Assembly (NCBI RefSeq): GCF_030908385.1
Contig: NZ_CP133091.1
Location: 986,001 to 1,050,000 of the forward strand
DNA: 64,000 nucleotides
Origin: Mangrovimonas sp. YM274
Lineage (GTDB): Bacteria; Bacteroidota; Bacteroidia; Flavobacteriales; Flavobacteriaceae
Reading direction: 5' to 3'
The notes below the pieces were generated by a model. That model did not search any database and was not told where the DNA came from. It saw only the letters and a list, made by a program, of their open reading frames with translations. Each line of letters begins with the position of its first letter. Within the stretch, counting starts at the first letter, position 1. Below, piece after piece: positions 25,479-33,978 of this stretch. A program made the position numbers and the translations under genes.

Positions 25479-25504
25479 GTTTAATAAACTAACAAACATT
25501 AGTT
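25476..25504 (+). promoter_or_regulatory. Promoter-like box and TetR-type operator before the E2 gene
   Basis: TAAGTTTA at 25476-25483 resembles the TAnnTTTG box with the last base changed. At 25487-25504 is an 18-mer that shares 15 of 18 bases with the paaE operator: AACTAACAA at the left and TTAGTT at the right are identical and only the bases after the ninth differ (ACA in place of GTG). Its own symmetry is imperfect. Box-to-operator distance is 3 bases, compared with 6 at paaE. Confidence 0.6.
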
Positions 25505-25511
25505 CATAAGA

Positions 25512-26825
25512 ATGTCGAAATTCGAATTGAAAATGCCCAAAATGGGCGAAAGTATAACAGAGGGAACCATTATCAATTGGTTGGTGAATGAAGGGGATAG
25601 CTTTGAGGAAGGGGATATTCTTTTAGAAGTTGCTACAGATAAGGTTGACAATGAAGTGCCAGCAACGAGCTCGGGGACTTTGGTGAAAACCATGTTCCAA
25701 GCTAAAGATGTGGTGCCAGTCGGAGAGGTGATTGCTGTTTTGGAAGTTTCCGAAGCGGTAAAATCTTCTGAAAATACGAAGAGTACATCTGATAAGCCAA
25801 AGACCGTTACATCCAAAAAGGAAACGAATTCTCAACCTAAAAAAGTAAAGAATATACAGCCATCAGTAATTGATACGGCTAGTTTTTCGGTCAATAACAC
25901 CAATACATTTTTTTCGCCTTTGGTAGAAAAAATTGCAAGGGAACACCATATCAGTTTTGAGGAACTCTCAAGAATTCCTGCTACTGGTCATGAAGGCAGG
26001 TTACGAAAAAGTGATGTCTTCAATTATATCCAAGAAGGCAGACCTTATAAGTTTGCGCAGCCTGTAGTTCAAGATCCAACAGCGTATCGCATTCCGCAGT
26101 TAAGTTTTGACAAAGGAAAAGGAAAGATTGTTGAAATGGATCGTATGCGTCAAATGATTGCCGACCATATGGTGTATTCAAAGCACACGTCCCCACACGT
26201 GACTGCCTACGTAGAGGCCGATTTGACCAATATGGTGCAATGGCGCAATGACAATAAAAAGGCCTTCCAGGAAAAGTACGGAGAGCGATTGACCTTTACA
26301 CCTTTGTTTGTGGAAGCTGTTGCCAAGGCTGTTAAGGATTTTCCAAATATCAACGCTTCGGTGGATGGTAAAAACATCATTGTAAAGGAGGATATCAATA
26401 TTGGGATGGCAACTGCACTGCCTTCAGGAAATTTAATTGTTCCTGTAGTGAAAAATGCCGATACCAAGGATTTGCAAACGCTGGCTCAAAACGTCAATGA
26501 AATGGCAGGCAAGGCAAGAGAAAATAAGCTGGGAGGTGACGATATTAAGGGAAGCACCTTTACGATTTCCAATGTGGGAACCTTTGGAAGCGTTATGGGA
26601 ACGCCAATTATTAACCAGCCAGAAGTAGCCATTTTAGCTTTGGGGATTATTAAAAAACGTCCTGAAGTCATCGAAACCGAAAATGGCGATGAAATTGCTA
26701 TTAGAAGCATGATGTACCTTTCCCTGTCTTTTGACCACCGCGTGGTTGATGGCTATTTGGGAGGTAGTTTTGTACGTCGCGTAGCCGATTATTTTGAACA
26801 GTTTGATACGAATAGAAAAATATAA
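25512..26825 (+). CDS. Branched-chain 2-oxoacid dehydrogenase E2 (dihydrolipoyl acyltransferase)
   Basis: Core subunit that accepts the acyl group on lipoate and transfers it to CoA. 437 residues: one lipoyl domain (1-78) with the lipoyl lysine K44 in TDKVDNEVP, a Lys/Ser/Pro-rich linker, a peripheral-subunit-binding domain at about 133-173 (PLVEKIAREHHISFEELS), and the catalytic domain with SFDHRVVDG near the C terminus. The neighbours ilvE and E1 indicate branched-chain 2-oxoacids as substrate rather than pyruvate. An operator-like site lies 8 bases before the ATG. Confidence 0.9.
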   Translation: MSKFELKMPKMGESITEGTIINWLVNEGDSFEEGDILLEVATDKVDNEVPATSSGTLVKTMFQAKDVVPVGEVIAVLEVSEAVKSSENTKSTSDKPKTVTSKKETNSQPKKVKNIQPSVIDTASFSVNNTNTFFSPLVEKIAREHHISFEELSRIPATGHEGRLRKSDVFNYIQEGRPYKFAQPVVQDPTAYRIPQLSFDKGKGKIVEMDRMRQMIADHMVYSKHTSPHVTAYVEADLTNMVQWRNDNKKAFQEKYGERLTFTPLFVEAVAKAVKDFPNINASVDGKNIIVKEDINIGMATALPSGNLIVPVVKNADTKDLQTLAQNVNEMAGKARENKLGGDDIKGSTFTISNVGTFGSVMGTPIINQPEVAILALGIIKKRPEVIETENGDEIAIRSMMYLSLSFDHRVVDGYLGGSFVRRVADYFEQFDTNRKI

Positions 26826-26828
26826 GTC

Positions 26829-27896
26829 ATGTCTTATAACATACATATAACAACAGTAGAAAAGTCGAAAGTTGATACGGTAGACTTTAACAATATCCCT
26901 TTGGGAACCACCTTCACCGATCACATGTTTATCTGTGATTATGAAAATGGGCAGTGGGTTAACCCAAGGATAGAGCCTTTGGCTCCCATAGCAACTCATC
27001 CAGCCGCTATGGCCTTGCATTATGGACAGGCCATTTTTGAAGGTATGAAGGCAACAGTAGGCGCCGATGGTTGCCCAAGATTATTCCGTGCCGACAAGAA
27101 TGCCGCTCGTTTAAATACCAGTGCCGATAGAATGGGAATGCCTCATTTTCCTGAAGATTTATTTATTGAAGGTTTGAAGCAGTTGGTTGCTTTGGAACAT
27201 AATTGGATTCCGCCAGCCGAAGGAAGCGCTTTGTATTTACGCCCATTTATGTACGCCGATGAACCTTTTATTGGAATGCGTGCCGCAAACCATTACAAGT
27301 TCATTATCATGGCATCGCCGTCAGGTCCGTTTTTTAGCAAACGTATCAAGTTGTGGGCAGAGAAAAAGTACGTGAGAGCTGTTGAAGGGGGAACGGGAGA
27401 AGCCAAAGCCGCGGGTAATTATGCTGCGGCGATCAGGCCAACAGAACTTGCCAAGGCTAAAGGTTACGATCAAGTACTTTGGTTGGATGCTGTGGAGCAT
27501 AAATATATTCAGGAGGTGGGTACCATGAACATCTTCTTCAAAATAGATGGGAAATTTATCACACCAAAACGCGATGGAGCCATTTTGGACGGTATCACCA
27601 GAATGAGTGTGATGGATGTTTTAAAAGCTAAAGGTTTTGAAGTGGTGGAGCGTCCAATAAGCATAGATGAAATCAAGGAAGCTGCGAAATTAGGAACTTT
27701 GGAGGAGGCTTTTGGAACAGGAACGGCTGTAGGAATTGCCTATATCCAGGAAATTGGAATGGGAGATGAGGTAATCCATGTTTCCGATGAAAGCCCTGTT
27801 GGTTTGGATGTGAACGATACGCTTAATGCTATCAAAACAGGAAAGATTGAAGATCCTTTTAACTGGATCATTAAAATTGAAAAGGAATTAGTTTAA
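26829..27896 (+). CDS. ilvE: Branched-chain amino-acid aminotransferase
   Basis: PLP enzyme of fold type IV that interconverts Leu, Ile and Val with their 2-oxoacids. 355 residues, of the longer class II type (eukaryotic-like), with ALHYGQAIFEGMKA, RLNTSADRM, the PLP-lysine region EAKAAGNYAAAIRP and TMNIFF. Its place between E2 and E1 of the dehydrogenase suggests a catabolic direction: deamination feeding the complex. It starts 3 bases after E2 and its stop overlaps the E1 start. Confidence 0.95.
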   Translation: MSYNIHITTVEKSKVDTVDFNNIPLGTTFTDHMFICDYENGQWVNPRIEPLAPIATHPAAMALHYGQAIFEGMKATVGADGCPRLFRADKNAARLNTSADRMGMPHFPEDLFIEGLKQLVALEHNWIPPAEGSALYLRPFMYADEPFIGMRAANHYKFIIMASPSGPFFSKRIKLWAEKKYVRAVEGGTGEAKAAGNYAAAIRPTELAKAKGYDQVLWLDAVEHKYIQEVGTMNIFFKIDGKFITPKRDGAILDGITRMSVMDVLKAKGFEVVERPISIDEIKEAAKLGTLEEAFGTGTAVGIAYIQEIGMGDEVIHVSDESPVGLDVNDTLNAIKTGKIEDPFNWIIKIEKELV

Positions 27897-29965
27897 TGAA
27901 CAAGGATATTTTAGAAAGAGGATTTTCAAATTTATGTACGGCCAAAGCCATGGCCGAATTGTACGAAGCCAATTTTAAGGTCGTTTCCAAATATGTACAT
28001 GCAACATCAAGAGGGCATGAGGCGGTACAGACGGCTTTAGGGATGCAATTATTACCGCAGGATTATGCCTTTCCATATTACCGAGATGATGCCATGTTGC
28101 TTTCGTTTGGATTACAGCCATACGATTTAATGCTACAGGTACTAGCCAAAAAGGACGATCCATTTTCTGGGGGAAGAACTTACTATTCGCACCCTAGTTT
28201 AAAGGATTTGGATAAGCCCAAAATCCCTCACCAGTCTTCGGCAACGGGTATGCAGGCCATTCCTGCAACAGGTGTTGCTATGGGGATGCAATATTTGGAA
28301 AAGCAAGGGTTGAAAAATCCTGTTCTTGGTGATGTAGAGCTTTCGGATGACGCACCTATTTCGGTATGTAGTTTGGGAGATGCCTCGGTTACCGAAGGAG
28401 AAATTGCCGAAGCCTTTCAAATGGCAGCTTTAAAGCAAATGCCAATTCTGTATTTGGTGCAGGACAATGGTTGGGATATTTCCGCCAATGAAGCGGAGAC
28501 CCGTGCCCAAAGTGCTTTTGAATATGCCCAAGGGTTTAATGGTTTGGAAGCCATTTCTATTGATGGCGCCAATTTTATTGAGAGTTACGAGGCTATTGAA
28601 AAGGTAATTGCTACCATTCGTAAGGAACGTAGACCTTTTTTGGTGCACGCCAAAGTACCGTTGTTGAATCACCACACATCTGGGGTGAGAATGGAATGGT
28701 ATCGCGATGATTTGGAAGAAGCCAAAACAAGAGATCCATACCCTGTGTTGAAACAGCAATTGTTGGATCATGGATTTTCTGCAGAAGAAATTGAGGAAAT
28801 AGAAGCTGCTGCGAAAGCAAAAGTTGAAGCCGATTATGAAAGAGCCCTACAAGCCGAAGATCCGCAACCGGAAGACTTGTTTACAAACGATTTTGCTGCC
28901 GCACCAATCACCGAAGAAAAAGGAGAGCGTACACCAAAAGGGGCCGAAAAGGTTGTGATGGTAGACTGTGCTTTGTTTGCGGTGGAAGAATTGATGAAAC
29001 AGCACCAGGAGTGTTTGTTGTACGGACAGGATGTTGGAGGAAGATTGGGAGGTGTGTTCCGTGAGGCTGCTACCTTGGCTCAAAAGTTTGGAGACGATCG
29101 TGTGTTCAATACGCCTATTCAGGAGGCCTTTATTGTGGGATCTACGGTTGGGATGAGCGCCGTTGGTTTAAAACCTATTGTTGAGGTTCAGTTTGCCGAT
29201 TATATCTGGCCAGGATTGAATCAGTTGTTTACCGAAGTAAGTAGAAGCTGTTATTTGTCCAATGGAAAATGGCCTGTAAGTATGATTTTACGGGTGCCTA
29301 TTGGAGCTTATGGTAGTGGAGGACCTTACCACTCGTCTTCTGTGGAGAGTGTGGTAACCAATATCCGTGGGATTAAAATTGCCTATCCAAGTAATGGTGC
29401 CGATTTAAAAGGGTTGATGAAGGCAGCCTATCACGATCCAAATCCAGTGGTTATTTTTGAGCACAAAGGATTGTATTGGAGTAAGGTAAAAGGAACGCAA
29501 GGAGCTACTTCGGTGGAGCCTGCCGAGGATTATGTGTTGCCTTTTGGGCAAGCTTGGGTACTTCAGGAAATATGGAAACAGGAGGAGGTTGAAACCTTAA
29601 CAATTGTGTCCTATGGAATGGGAGTGCATTGGGCGATGAATGCTTCGGAAGAATTGGGGATGCAAGACCAAATTGAAGTGATTGATTTACGTACGCTATA
29701 TCCTTTGGATGAAGAGACCATCATGAAATCGGTGAAGAAGACCGGTAAGTGTTTGGTGGTTACTGAGGAGCCTTCCAACAATAGTTTTGCTAGGGCTTTA
29801 TCAGGGAAAATTCAGGAGGAATGTTTTAAATTTTTGGATGGACCTGTGATGACCATTGGTAGTGAAAACATGCCAGCCATTCCATTGAACAGTACTTTAG
29901 AGCAGACCATGATTCCGTCTACAGAAAAAGTGAAAGAGAAAATTATTCAGTTATTGGAATATTAA
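27896..29965 (+). CDS. Branched-chain 2-oxoacid dehydrogenase E1, fused alpha and beta subunits
   Basis: Thiamine-diphosphate enzyme that decarboxylates the oxoacid and acylates lipoate. 689 residues: alpha part (about 1-320) with the ThDP motif that begins GDASVTEGEIAEAF and ends QDN, and beta part (about 345-689) with VEVQFADYIWPG, EVIDLRTLYPLDEETI and the C-terminal hydrophobic domain. The two are separate in most bacteria; the single-chain form is common in Bacteroidota. No E3 (lipoamide dehydrogenase) gene is nearby, so a shared one is expected elsewhere. Confidence 0.92.
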   Translation: MNKDILERGFSNLCTAKAMAELYEANFKVVSKYVHATSRGHEAVQTALGMQLLPQDYAFPYYRDDAMLLSFGLQPYDLMLQVLAKKDDPFSGGRTYYSHPSLKDLDKPKIPHQSSATGMQAIPATGVAMGMQYLEKQGLKNPVLGDVELSDDAPISVCSLGDASVTEGEIAEAFQMAALKQMPILYLVQDNGWDISANEAETRAQSAFEYAQGFNGLEAISIDGANFIESYEAIEKVIATIRKERRPFLVHAKVPLLNHHTSGVRMEWYRDDLEEAKTRDPYPVLKQQLLDHGFSAEEIEEIEAAAKAKVEADYERALQAEDPQPEDLFTNDFAAAPITEEKGERTPKGAEKVVMVDCALFAVEELMKQHQECLLYGQDVGGRLGGVFREAATLAQKFGDDRVFNTPIQEAFIVGSTVGMSAVGLKPIVEVQFADYIWPGLNQLFTEVSRSCYLSNGKWPVSMILRVPIGAYGSGGPYHSSSVESVVTNIRGIKIAYPSNGADLKGLMKAAYHDPNPVVIFEHKGLYWSKVKGTQGATSVEPAEDYVLPFGQAWVLQEIWKQEEVETLTIVSYGMGVHWAMNASEELGMQDQIEVIDLRTLYPLDEETIMKSVKKTGKCLVVTEEPSNNSFARALSGKIQEECFKFLDGPVMTIGSENMPAIPLNSTLEQTMIPSTEKVKEKIIQLLEY

Positions 29966-29971
29966 AAATAA

Positions 29972-29997
29972 AAAAGCGACTCGATTGAGTCGCTTTT
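29972..29997. terminator. Bidirectional terminator
   Basis: AAAAGCGACTC / GAGTCGCTTTT perfect stem with a four-base loop, flanked by A-tract on the left and T-rich sequence on the right, between convergent E1 and sulP. Confidence 0.9.
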
Positions 29998-30000
29998 CTT

Positions 30001-31653
30001 TTATAGGTTGTATTCTGAGAGTGGTTTAGTAAATTTCTCTGGATCGGCGGCCAGATAATATCTAGGATCGTCGATGTCTTCAATCACCACATCTTTAAAT
30101 TTAGGATTGGCTTTATATAGCAAGGTTTTGCAATCTTCGCTTAAGTGTTTTAGTTTGATGGATTTCCCTTCAGCTTCATATTTGTTCACCAAATTTGTGA
30201 TGGCTTCCAAAGCAGAGTGGTCGCTTACTCGAGATTCCACAAAATCAATTTCTACGTTATCAGGGTCGTTTTTTACATCAAACTTCTCGTTGAAATTTTG
30301 AATGGACCCAAAGAATAAAGGTCCCCAAATTTCATAAGTTTTGGTACCGTCCGGTTGCATGCGTTTACGAGCTCTAATCATGGTGGCATTTTTCCACGCA
30401 AATACCAAAGCCGATAAAATAACTCCAATAAATACCGCAATTGCCAAATCAAAAATAACGGTTACCGCCGATACAATAATCAATACAGCGGCATCTGCCA
30501 CAGGGATTTTTCTGATAATTCTAAAACTGGACCAAGCAAAAGTTTCAATAACCATCATAAACATAACCCCTACCAAAGCAGCAATTGGTACTTGCTCAAT
30601 ATATTGCGCGGTAAATAGGATGAAGGTCAACAATGTTAAGGCCATCATGATTCCGGAAAGTCGTCCTCTTCCGCCTGCATTAATGTTAATGACAGTTTGT
30701 CCAATCATACCACAACCCCCAGTGCCTCCAAACAGACCACTTACAATATTCCCTGCTCCTTGAGCTACACATTCACGGTTTCCGTTTCCTCTGGTTTCTG
30801 TAAGTTCATCCACCAAGTTCATGGTCATCAATGATTCAATAAGCCCCACAGATGCCGCTAAAAAAGCATATGGAAGGATAAATTTCAGAGTGTCTAAATT
30901 GAAAGGTAGGTTTTGCCAAAGTTCAAGATTTGGAGTCGGGAACTCGCCTTTTAGGCCTTCACCTCCCCCTTCTACGATATAAGAACCAACAGTACTCACA
31001 TCAAGGTTAAAGAACACTACAATACCCGTGGTAACAAGAATTGCGGTTAGGGCCGCTGGGATTTTGGAGGTCACTTTAGGCAACAACCAAATAATGGCCA
31101 TCGTAAGTCCAACAAGGCCTAGCATCGTGTAAAGTTCCATGCCTTGCATTGGGATGTCAATATATTTTTTTAGGCCATCGGCCCCAATTTCCAATTGTTT
31201 GTGAGAGAACATGCGGACTTGTGCCAAAAAAATTACGATGGCTAATCCGTTTACAAATCCCATCATTACGGGGTGCGGTATCAAGCGTACAAAACGCCCC
31301 AATTTAAACACACCAGCCGCTATTTGGATAATTCCCATTAAAATGACGGCAGCCAATAGATAGAAATAGCCCATATTTTCAACAGGCGTATCAAACAACA
31401 TTCCTTTGGCATGTCCTTCAGAAATAAGATGAACAAAAATAACGGCAACAGCTCCCGCTGCGCCAGAGATCAATCCTGGTCTTCCACCAAAAATTGCGGT
31501 GATCAATCCAATAATGAAGGCACCGGACAATGCTACCAAGGGGTCTATCTGTGCCACGAAGGCAAAGGCAACCACTTCGGGAATCATCGCCAATGATACT
31601 GTAATACCAGCGAAAATGTCGTTTTTAGGATTTTGGGTAAAGTTCTTGAACAT
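30001..31653 (-). CDS. SulP family inorganic anion transporter
   Basis: 550 residues with 10-14 hydrophobic segments across about 1-420 and a cytosolic STAS-type domain at the C terminus (about 440-550). SulP hallmarks are GITVSLAMIPEVVAFAFVA at the N terminus and the glycine-rich FGGTGGCGMIGQTVININAG. The family carries sulfate, bicarbonate or C4-dicarboxylates; the substrate cannot be told here. No carbonic anhydrase gene is adjacent. Monocistronic. Confidence 0.92.
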   Translation of the reverse strand: MFKNFTQNPKNDIFAGITVSLAMIPEVVAFAFVAQIDPLVALSGAFIIGLITAIFGGRPGLISGAAGAVAVIFVHLISEGHAKGMLFDTPVENMGYFYLLAAVILMGIIQIAAGVFKLGRFVRLIPHPVMMGFVNGLAIVIFLAQVRMFSHKQLEIGADGLKKYIDIPMQGMELYTMLGLVGLTMAIIWLLPKVTSKIPAALTAILVTTGIVVFFNLDVSTVGSYIVEGGGEGLKGEFPTPNLELWQNLPFNLDTLKFILPYAFLAASVGLIESLMTMNLVDELTETRGNGNRECVAQGAGNIVSGLFGGTGGCGMIGQTVININAGGRGRLSGIMMALTLLTFILFTAQYIEQVPIAALVGVMFMMVIETFAWSSFRIIRKIPVADAAVLIIVSAVTVIFDLAIAVFIGVILSALVFAWKNATMIRARKRMQPDGTKTYEIWGPLFFGSIQNFNEKFDVKNDPDNVEIDFVESRVSDHSALEAITNLVNKYEAEGKSIKLKHLSEDCKTLLYKANPKFKDVVIEDIDDPRYYLAADPEKFTKPLSEYNL

Positions 31654-31760
31654 CTTTAAACCGAGTTTCTTGATTTGTTTCTACTAAAAGTCGGCAAAGA
31701 TAGGGTTTTATAAACGAACACTAAAATAGCTTGTAGAACCCTGATTCATAAGTTGTAAAA

Positions 31761-31791
31761 AAAGGCGCTGATTATAAATGTCAGCGCCTTT
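31761..31791 (-). terminator. Terminator of the DUF4136 gene
   Basis: AAAGGCGCTGA / TCAGCGCCTTT, 11-bp perfect stem with an A-tract on its left, which is the U-tract of a minus-strand transcript. Confidence 0.85.
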
Positions 31792-31811
31792 AAGTTTTGC
31801 GTGAGGTTATC

Positions 31812-32351
31812 TTACTTAATCATTTCCGGAGGATATTTTTCCATGATTTTGGCAACAAACTCATTGATGCGTTCTTCTTTTTTATTGATATTTTTAGATA
31901 GGTATCCAGTGCCTTGTCCTTGCCAAACTAACTCTTTTTTGGCGTTATCAATAAGATCTATGTACAAAACACCTTCAGTGTTAACAGAGACAGAGTTGTA
32001 ATTGTTCCAATAGTAAGGGCTCCACCCCCAGCCATAACCGTAAGGTCCAAAGCCATTATTATAGACATTTACTTGTTCCCTCGATTTGGTGAAAATGCTT
32101 ACCAGCATATCTGGATTTTCAGATTTGGTATAGCCCTTGGCCAGGAGTTCGGCTTCAATGGCTCTTAGGATGCGTTTTTTGTCCAAATCGTTAATTTCGG
32201 CTTTGTCAATCCCTGTTTTGAAAAAGGCAAAGGTTTTGTATTGTGCGAAATCTACCTTTTTATCGTAATCGGAAGCAACCTGTACAGAACTACAGGAAGT
32301 CGCTGTCAATACTATAATGGCAAGTGTGAGCGTAGTTAAAAAATTTTTCAT
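31812..32351 (-). CDS. DUF4136 domain lipoprotein
   Basis: 179-residue lipoprotein. Lipobox VLTATSC gives a lipidated Cys20. The mature part has the DUF4136 pattern: VASDYDKKVDFAQYKTFAFF, then a YNNGFGPYGYGWGWSPYYWN glycine-tyrosine-rich stretch, and GYLSKNINKKEERINEFVAK near the end. Function unknown. The ATG at 32351 is chosen because the signal peptide begins there; upstream in-frame sequence would add 21 residues that do not look like a signal. Confidence 0.85.
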   Translation of the reverse strand: MKNFLTTLTLAIIVLTATSCSSVQVASDYDKKVDFAQYKTFAFFKTGIDKAEINDLDKKRILRAIEAELLAKGYTKSENPDMLVSIFTKSREQVNVYNNGFGPYGYGWGWSPYYWNNYNSVSVNTEGVLYIDLIDNAKKELVWQGQGTGYLSKNINKKEERINEFVAKIMEKYPPEMIK

Positions 32352-32515
32352 AGTGTTCTCAATTTTAATTTGGTAATATGGTATTTTGAATGTTCCCAAA
32401 ACAGAGTTAGTCACTTTTGGTTCAACATTAAACTAATCAATAATCATACCAGTATTTTAATGCAAATATTGGAATATTAGTGATTTATAAAACTAAAATT
32501 ACGAAATAAAAGGAT

Positions 32516-32680
32516 TTATTTTTTAGTGGTCCCCGTATTTTTATTGTAACCATAGGGGCAGTGTCTACAGCCACTTTGGCAGCAGTAGCCACGTTTTAGA
32601 TGGTATTGTTCTGTAAAGCAACGGTAGCCTTCCGGGGTGAGGTAGTAATCTCCTTCTTCAATAGGAATTATTTTCTTCAT
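32516..32680 (-). CDS. DUF5522-type cysteine-rich small protein
   Basis: 54 residues, below the usual length cut-offs. Sequence features: EGDYYLTPEGYRCFTEQYHL followed by a cysteine cluster RGYCCQSGCRHCPYG. The four clustered cysteines with CxxxCxxC spacing (C34, C38, C41; C33 next to them) look able to bind zinc or an iron-sulfur cluster. This matches DUF5522 as I know it, a family of unknown function widespread in Bacteroidota and some Proteobacteria. Confidence 0.8.
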   Translation of the reverse strand: MKKIIPIEEGDYYLTPEGYRCFTEQYHLKRGYCCQSGCRHCPYGYNKNTGTTKK

Positions 32681-32728
32681 GTGGCAAAGATAATGTAATT
32701 TGGAGTGATTTTTGAAAGGGTAACTTCT

Positions 32729-33067
32729 ATGATTTTTGTTTCCAAATATTTAGTTCCGAAAGGTTATACAGGGATGACAATGTACCCTTTTGTATTTTTG
32801 AAGGAGAAAGCCTTGAAGTCCGATATAGTTTTGATTAACCATGAATATATTCATTTACGGCAGCAATTGGAATTGTTGATTTTGCCTTTTTATGTATGGT
32901 ATTTTTTGGAGTATGTGTTCGGATTGATAAAATACAGAAACCACAGAAGAGCCTACCGGAATATTTCTTTTGAACGCGAAGCCTTTTCACAGGAATGCAA
33001 TATGGAATACCTTAAGACAAGACCTTTTTTCGCCTTTTTGAAGTACCTTTGCAAACATGAAATTTAA
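32729..33067 (+). CDS. Small membrane protein with HExxH motif
   Basis: 112 residues, no family recognised with certainty. It has an HExxH zincin motif, H38-E-Y-I-H42, within the line INHEYIHLRQQLE, a hydrophobic segment at about 49-67, and a downstream glutamate pair in FEREAF (82, 84) that could be the third zinc ligand. This is the minimal pattern of a gluzincin peptidase. I chose ATG at 32729; a GTG 24 bases earlier is possible. The end overlaps the next gene by 11 bases, so the two are coupled. Confidence 0.7.
   Translation: MIFVSKYLVPKGYTGMTMYPFVFLKEKALKSDIVLINHEYIHLRQQLELLILPFYVWYFLEYVFGLIKYRNHRRAYRNISFEREAFSQECNMEYLKTRPFFAFLKYLCKHEI
33044..33051 (+). promoter_or_regulatory. Possible -7 element inside the end of the HExxH gene
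   Basis: TACCTTTG, 5 bases before the next start codon. No clear -33; may be chance. Confidence 0.3.
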
Positions 33068-33971
33068 ACTGGAAGATGCCGTGATTCAAAAGGTGCTGTT
33101 GCCACCCGAATACGGTTCTGTTCAATTGTTTGTAAAGCGTGAAGATAGAATTCATGAGCATGTTTCTGGCAATAAATACCGTAAGCTTTTATATAATTTG
33201 AAAGCTGCTAAGGATGGGGGATTTGATACCTTGCTCACCTTTGGAGGTGCCTTTTCAAACCATATTGCTGCAGTTGCGGCTGCTGGACAAGCACAAGGAT
33301 TTAAAACCCTAGGGGTGATTAGGGGAGAAGAGCTTGCCTATAAAGTTGCCGATAACCCCACCTTAAAATTTGCTGAGGAATGTGGCATGCAGTTTCAGTT
33401 TGTCACCAGGGAGGATTATAGGTACAAAACTTCCCCTGAGTTTATTCAGCAATTAGAAACTAAATTTGGATCGTTCTATTTAGTTCCAGAGGGAGGTACC
33501 AATGAATTGGCGGTGAAAGGCAGCGAAGAAATTTTAAAGGACGTCCAAGAGGATTTTGATTATATCTGTTGTGCCGTGGGCACAGGAGGCACTATTTCGG
33601 GTCTCATTAATGGCAGCACTTCAACCCAAAAGATTCTGGGATTTCCCGCCTTGAAAGGTGGTTTTTTGTCCAAGGATATTAGTAAGTTTGCAAGAAATAC
33701 AAACTGGTCGTTGATTGAGGATTACCATTTTGGAGGATACGCCAAAATAAATGAAGATTTAATCAGTTTTATTAATCAGTTTAAGAAACAATATCAAATT
33801 CCTTTAGATCCTGTTTACACGGGTAAAATGATGTATGGTATTTTGGATTTGATCAAAAAAGGATATTTCCCAGAGCCATCCAAAATATTGGCCATCCATA
33901 CGGGCGGTTTACAGGGCATTGAAGGAATGAACATTAATTTAAAGCGAAAGCAATTACCGATAATAGATTAA
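33057..33971 (+). CDS. 1-aminocyclopropane-1-carboxylate deaminase / D-cysteine desulfhydrase family protein
   Basis: Fold-type II PLP enzyme of 304 residues. The PLP lysine is K40 in HVSGNKYRKL; the substrate-carboxylate loop is TFGGAFSNHIAAVA and the phosphate loop is AVGTGGTISG. True ACC deaminases have two key Tyr residues near the C terminus; the family is mostly D-cysteine desulfhydrase-like, so the substrate remains open. The protein is slightly shorter than typical (about 330). Confidence 0.85.
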   Translation: MKFKLEDAVIQKVLLPPEYGSVQLFVKREDRIHEHVSGNKYRKLLYNLKAAKDGGFDTLLTFGGAFSNHIAAVAAAGQAQGFKTLGVIRGEELAYKVADNPTLKFAEECGMQFQFVTREDYRYKTSPEFIQQLETKFGSFYLVPEGGTNELAVKGSEEILKDVQEDFDYICCAVGTGGTISGLINGSTSTQKILGFPALKGGFLSKDISKFARNTNWSLIEDYHFGGYAKINEDLISFINQFKKQYQIPLDPVYTGKMMYGILDLIKKGYFPEPSKILAIHTGGLQGIEGMNINLKRKQLPIID

Positions 33972-33978
33972 ATAGTAT

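Noticed and set aside
33044..33051. Strong promoter for the desulfhydrase gene
   Set aside because: Only a -7 match and no -33; the gene overlap suggests co-transcription, so it is listed with low confidence only.
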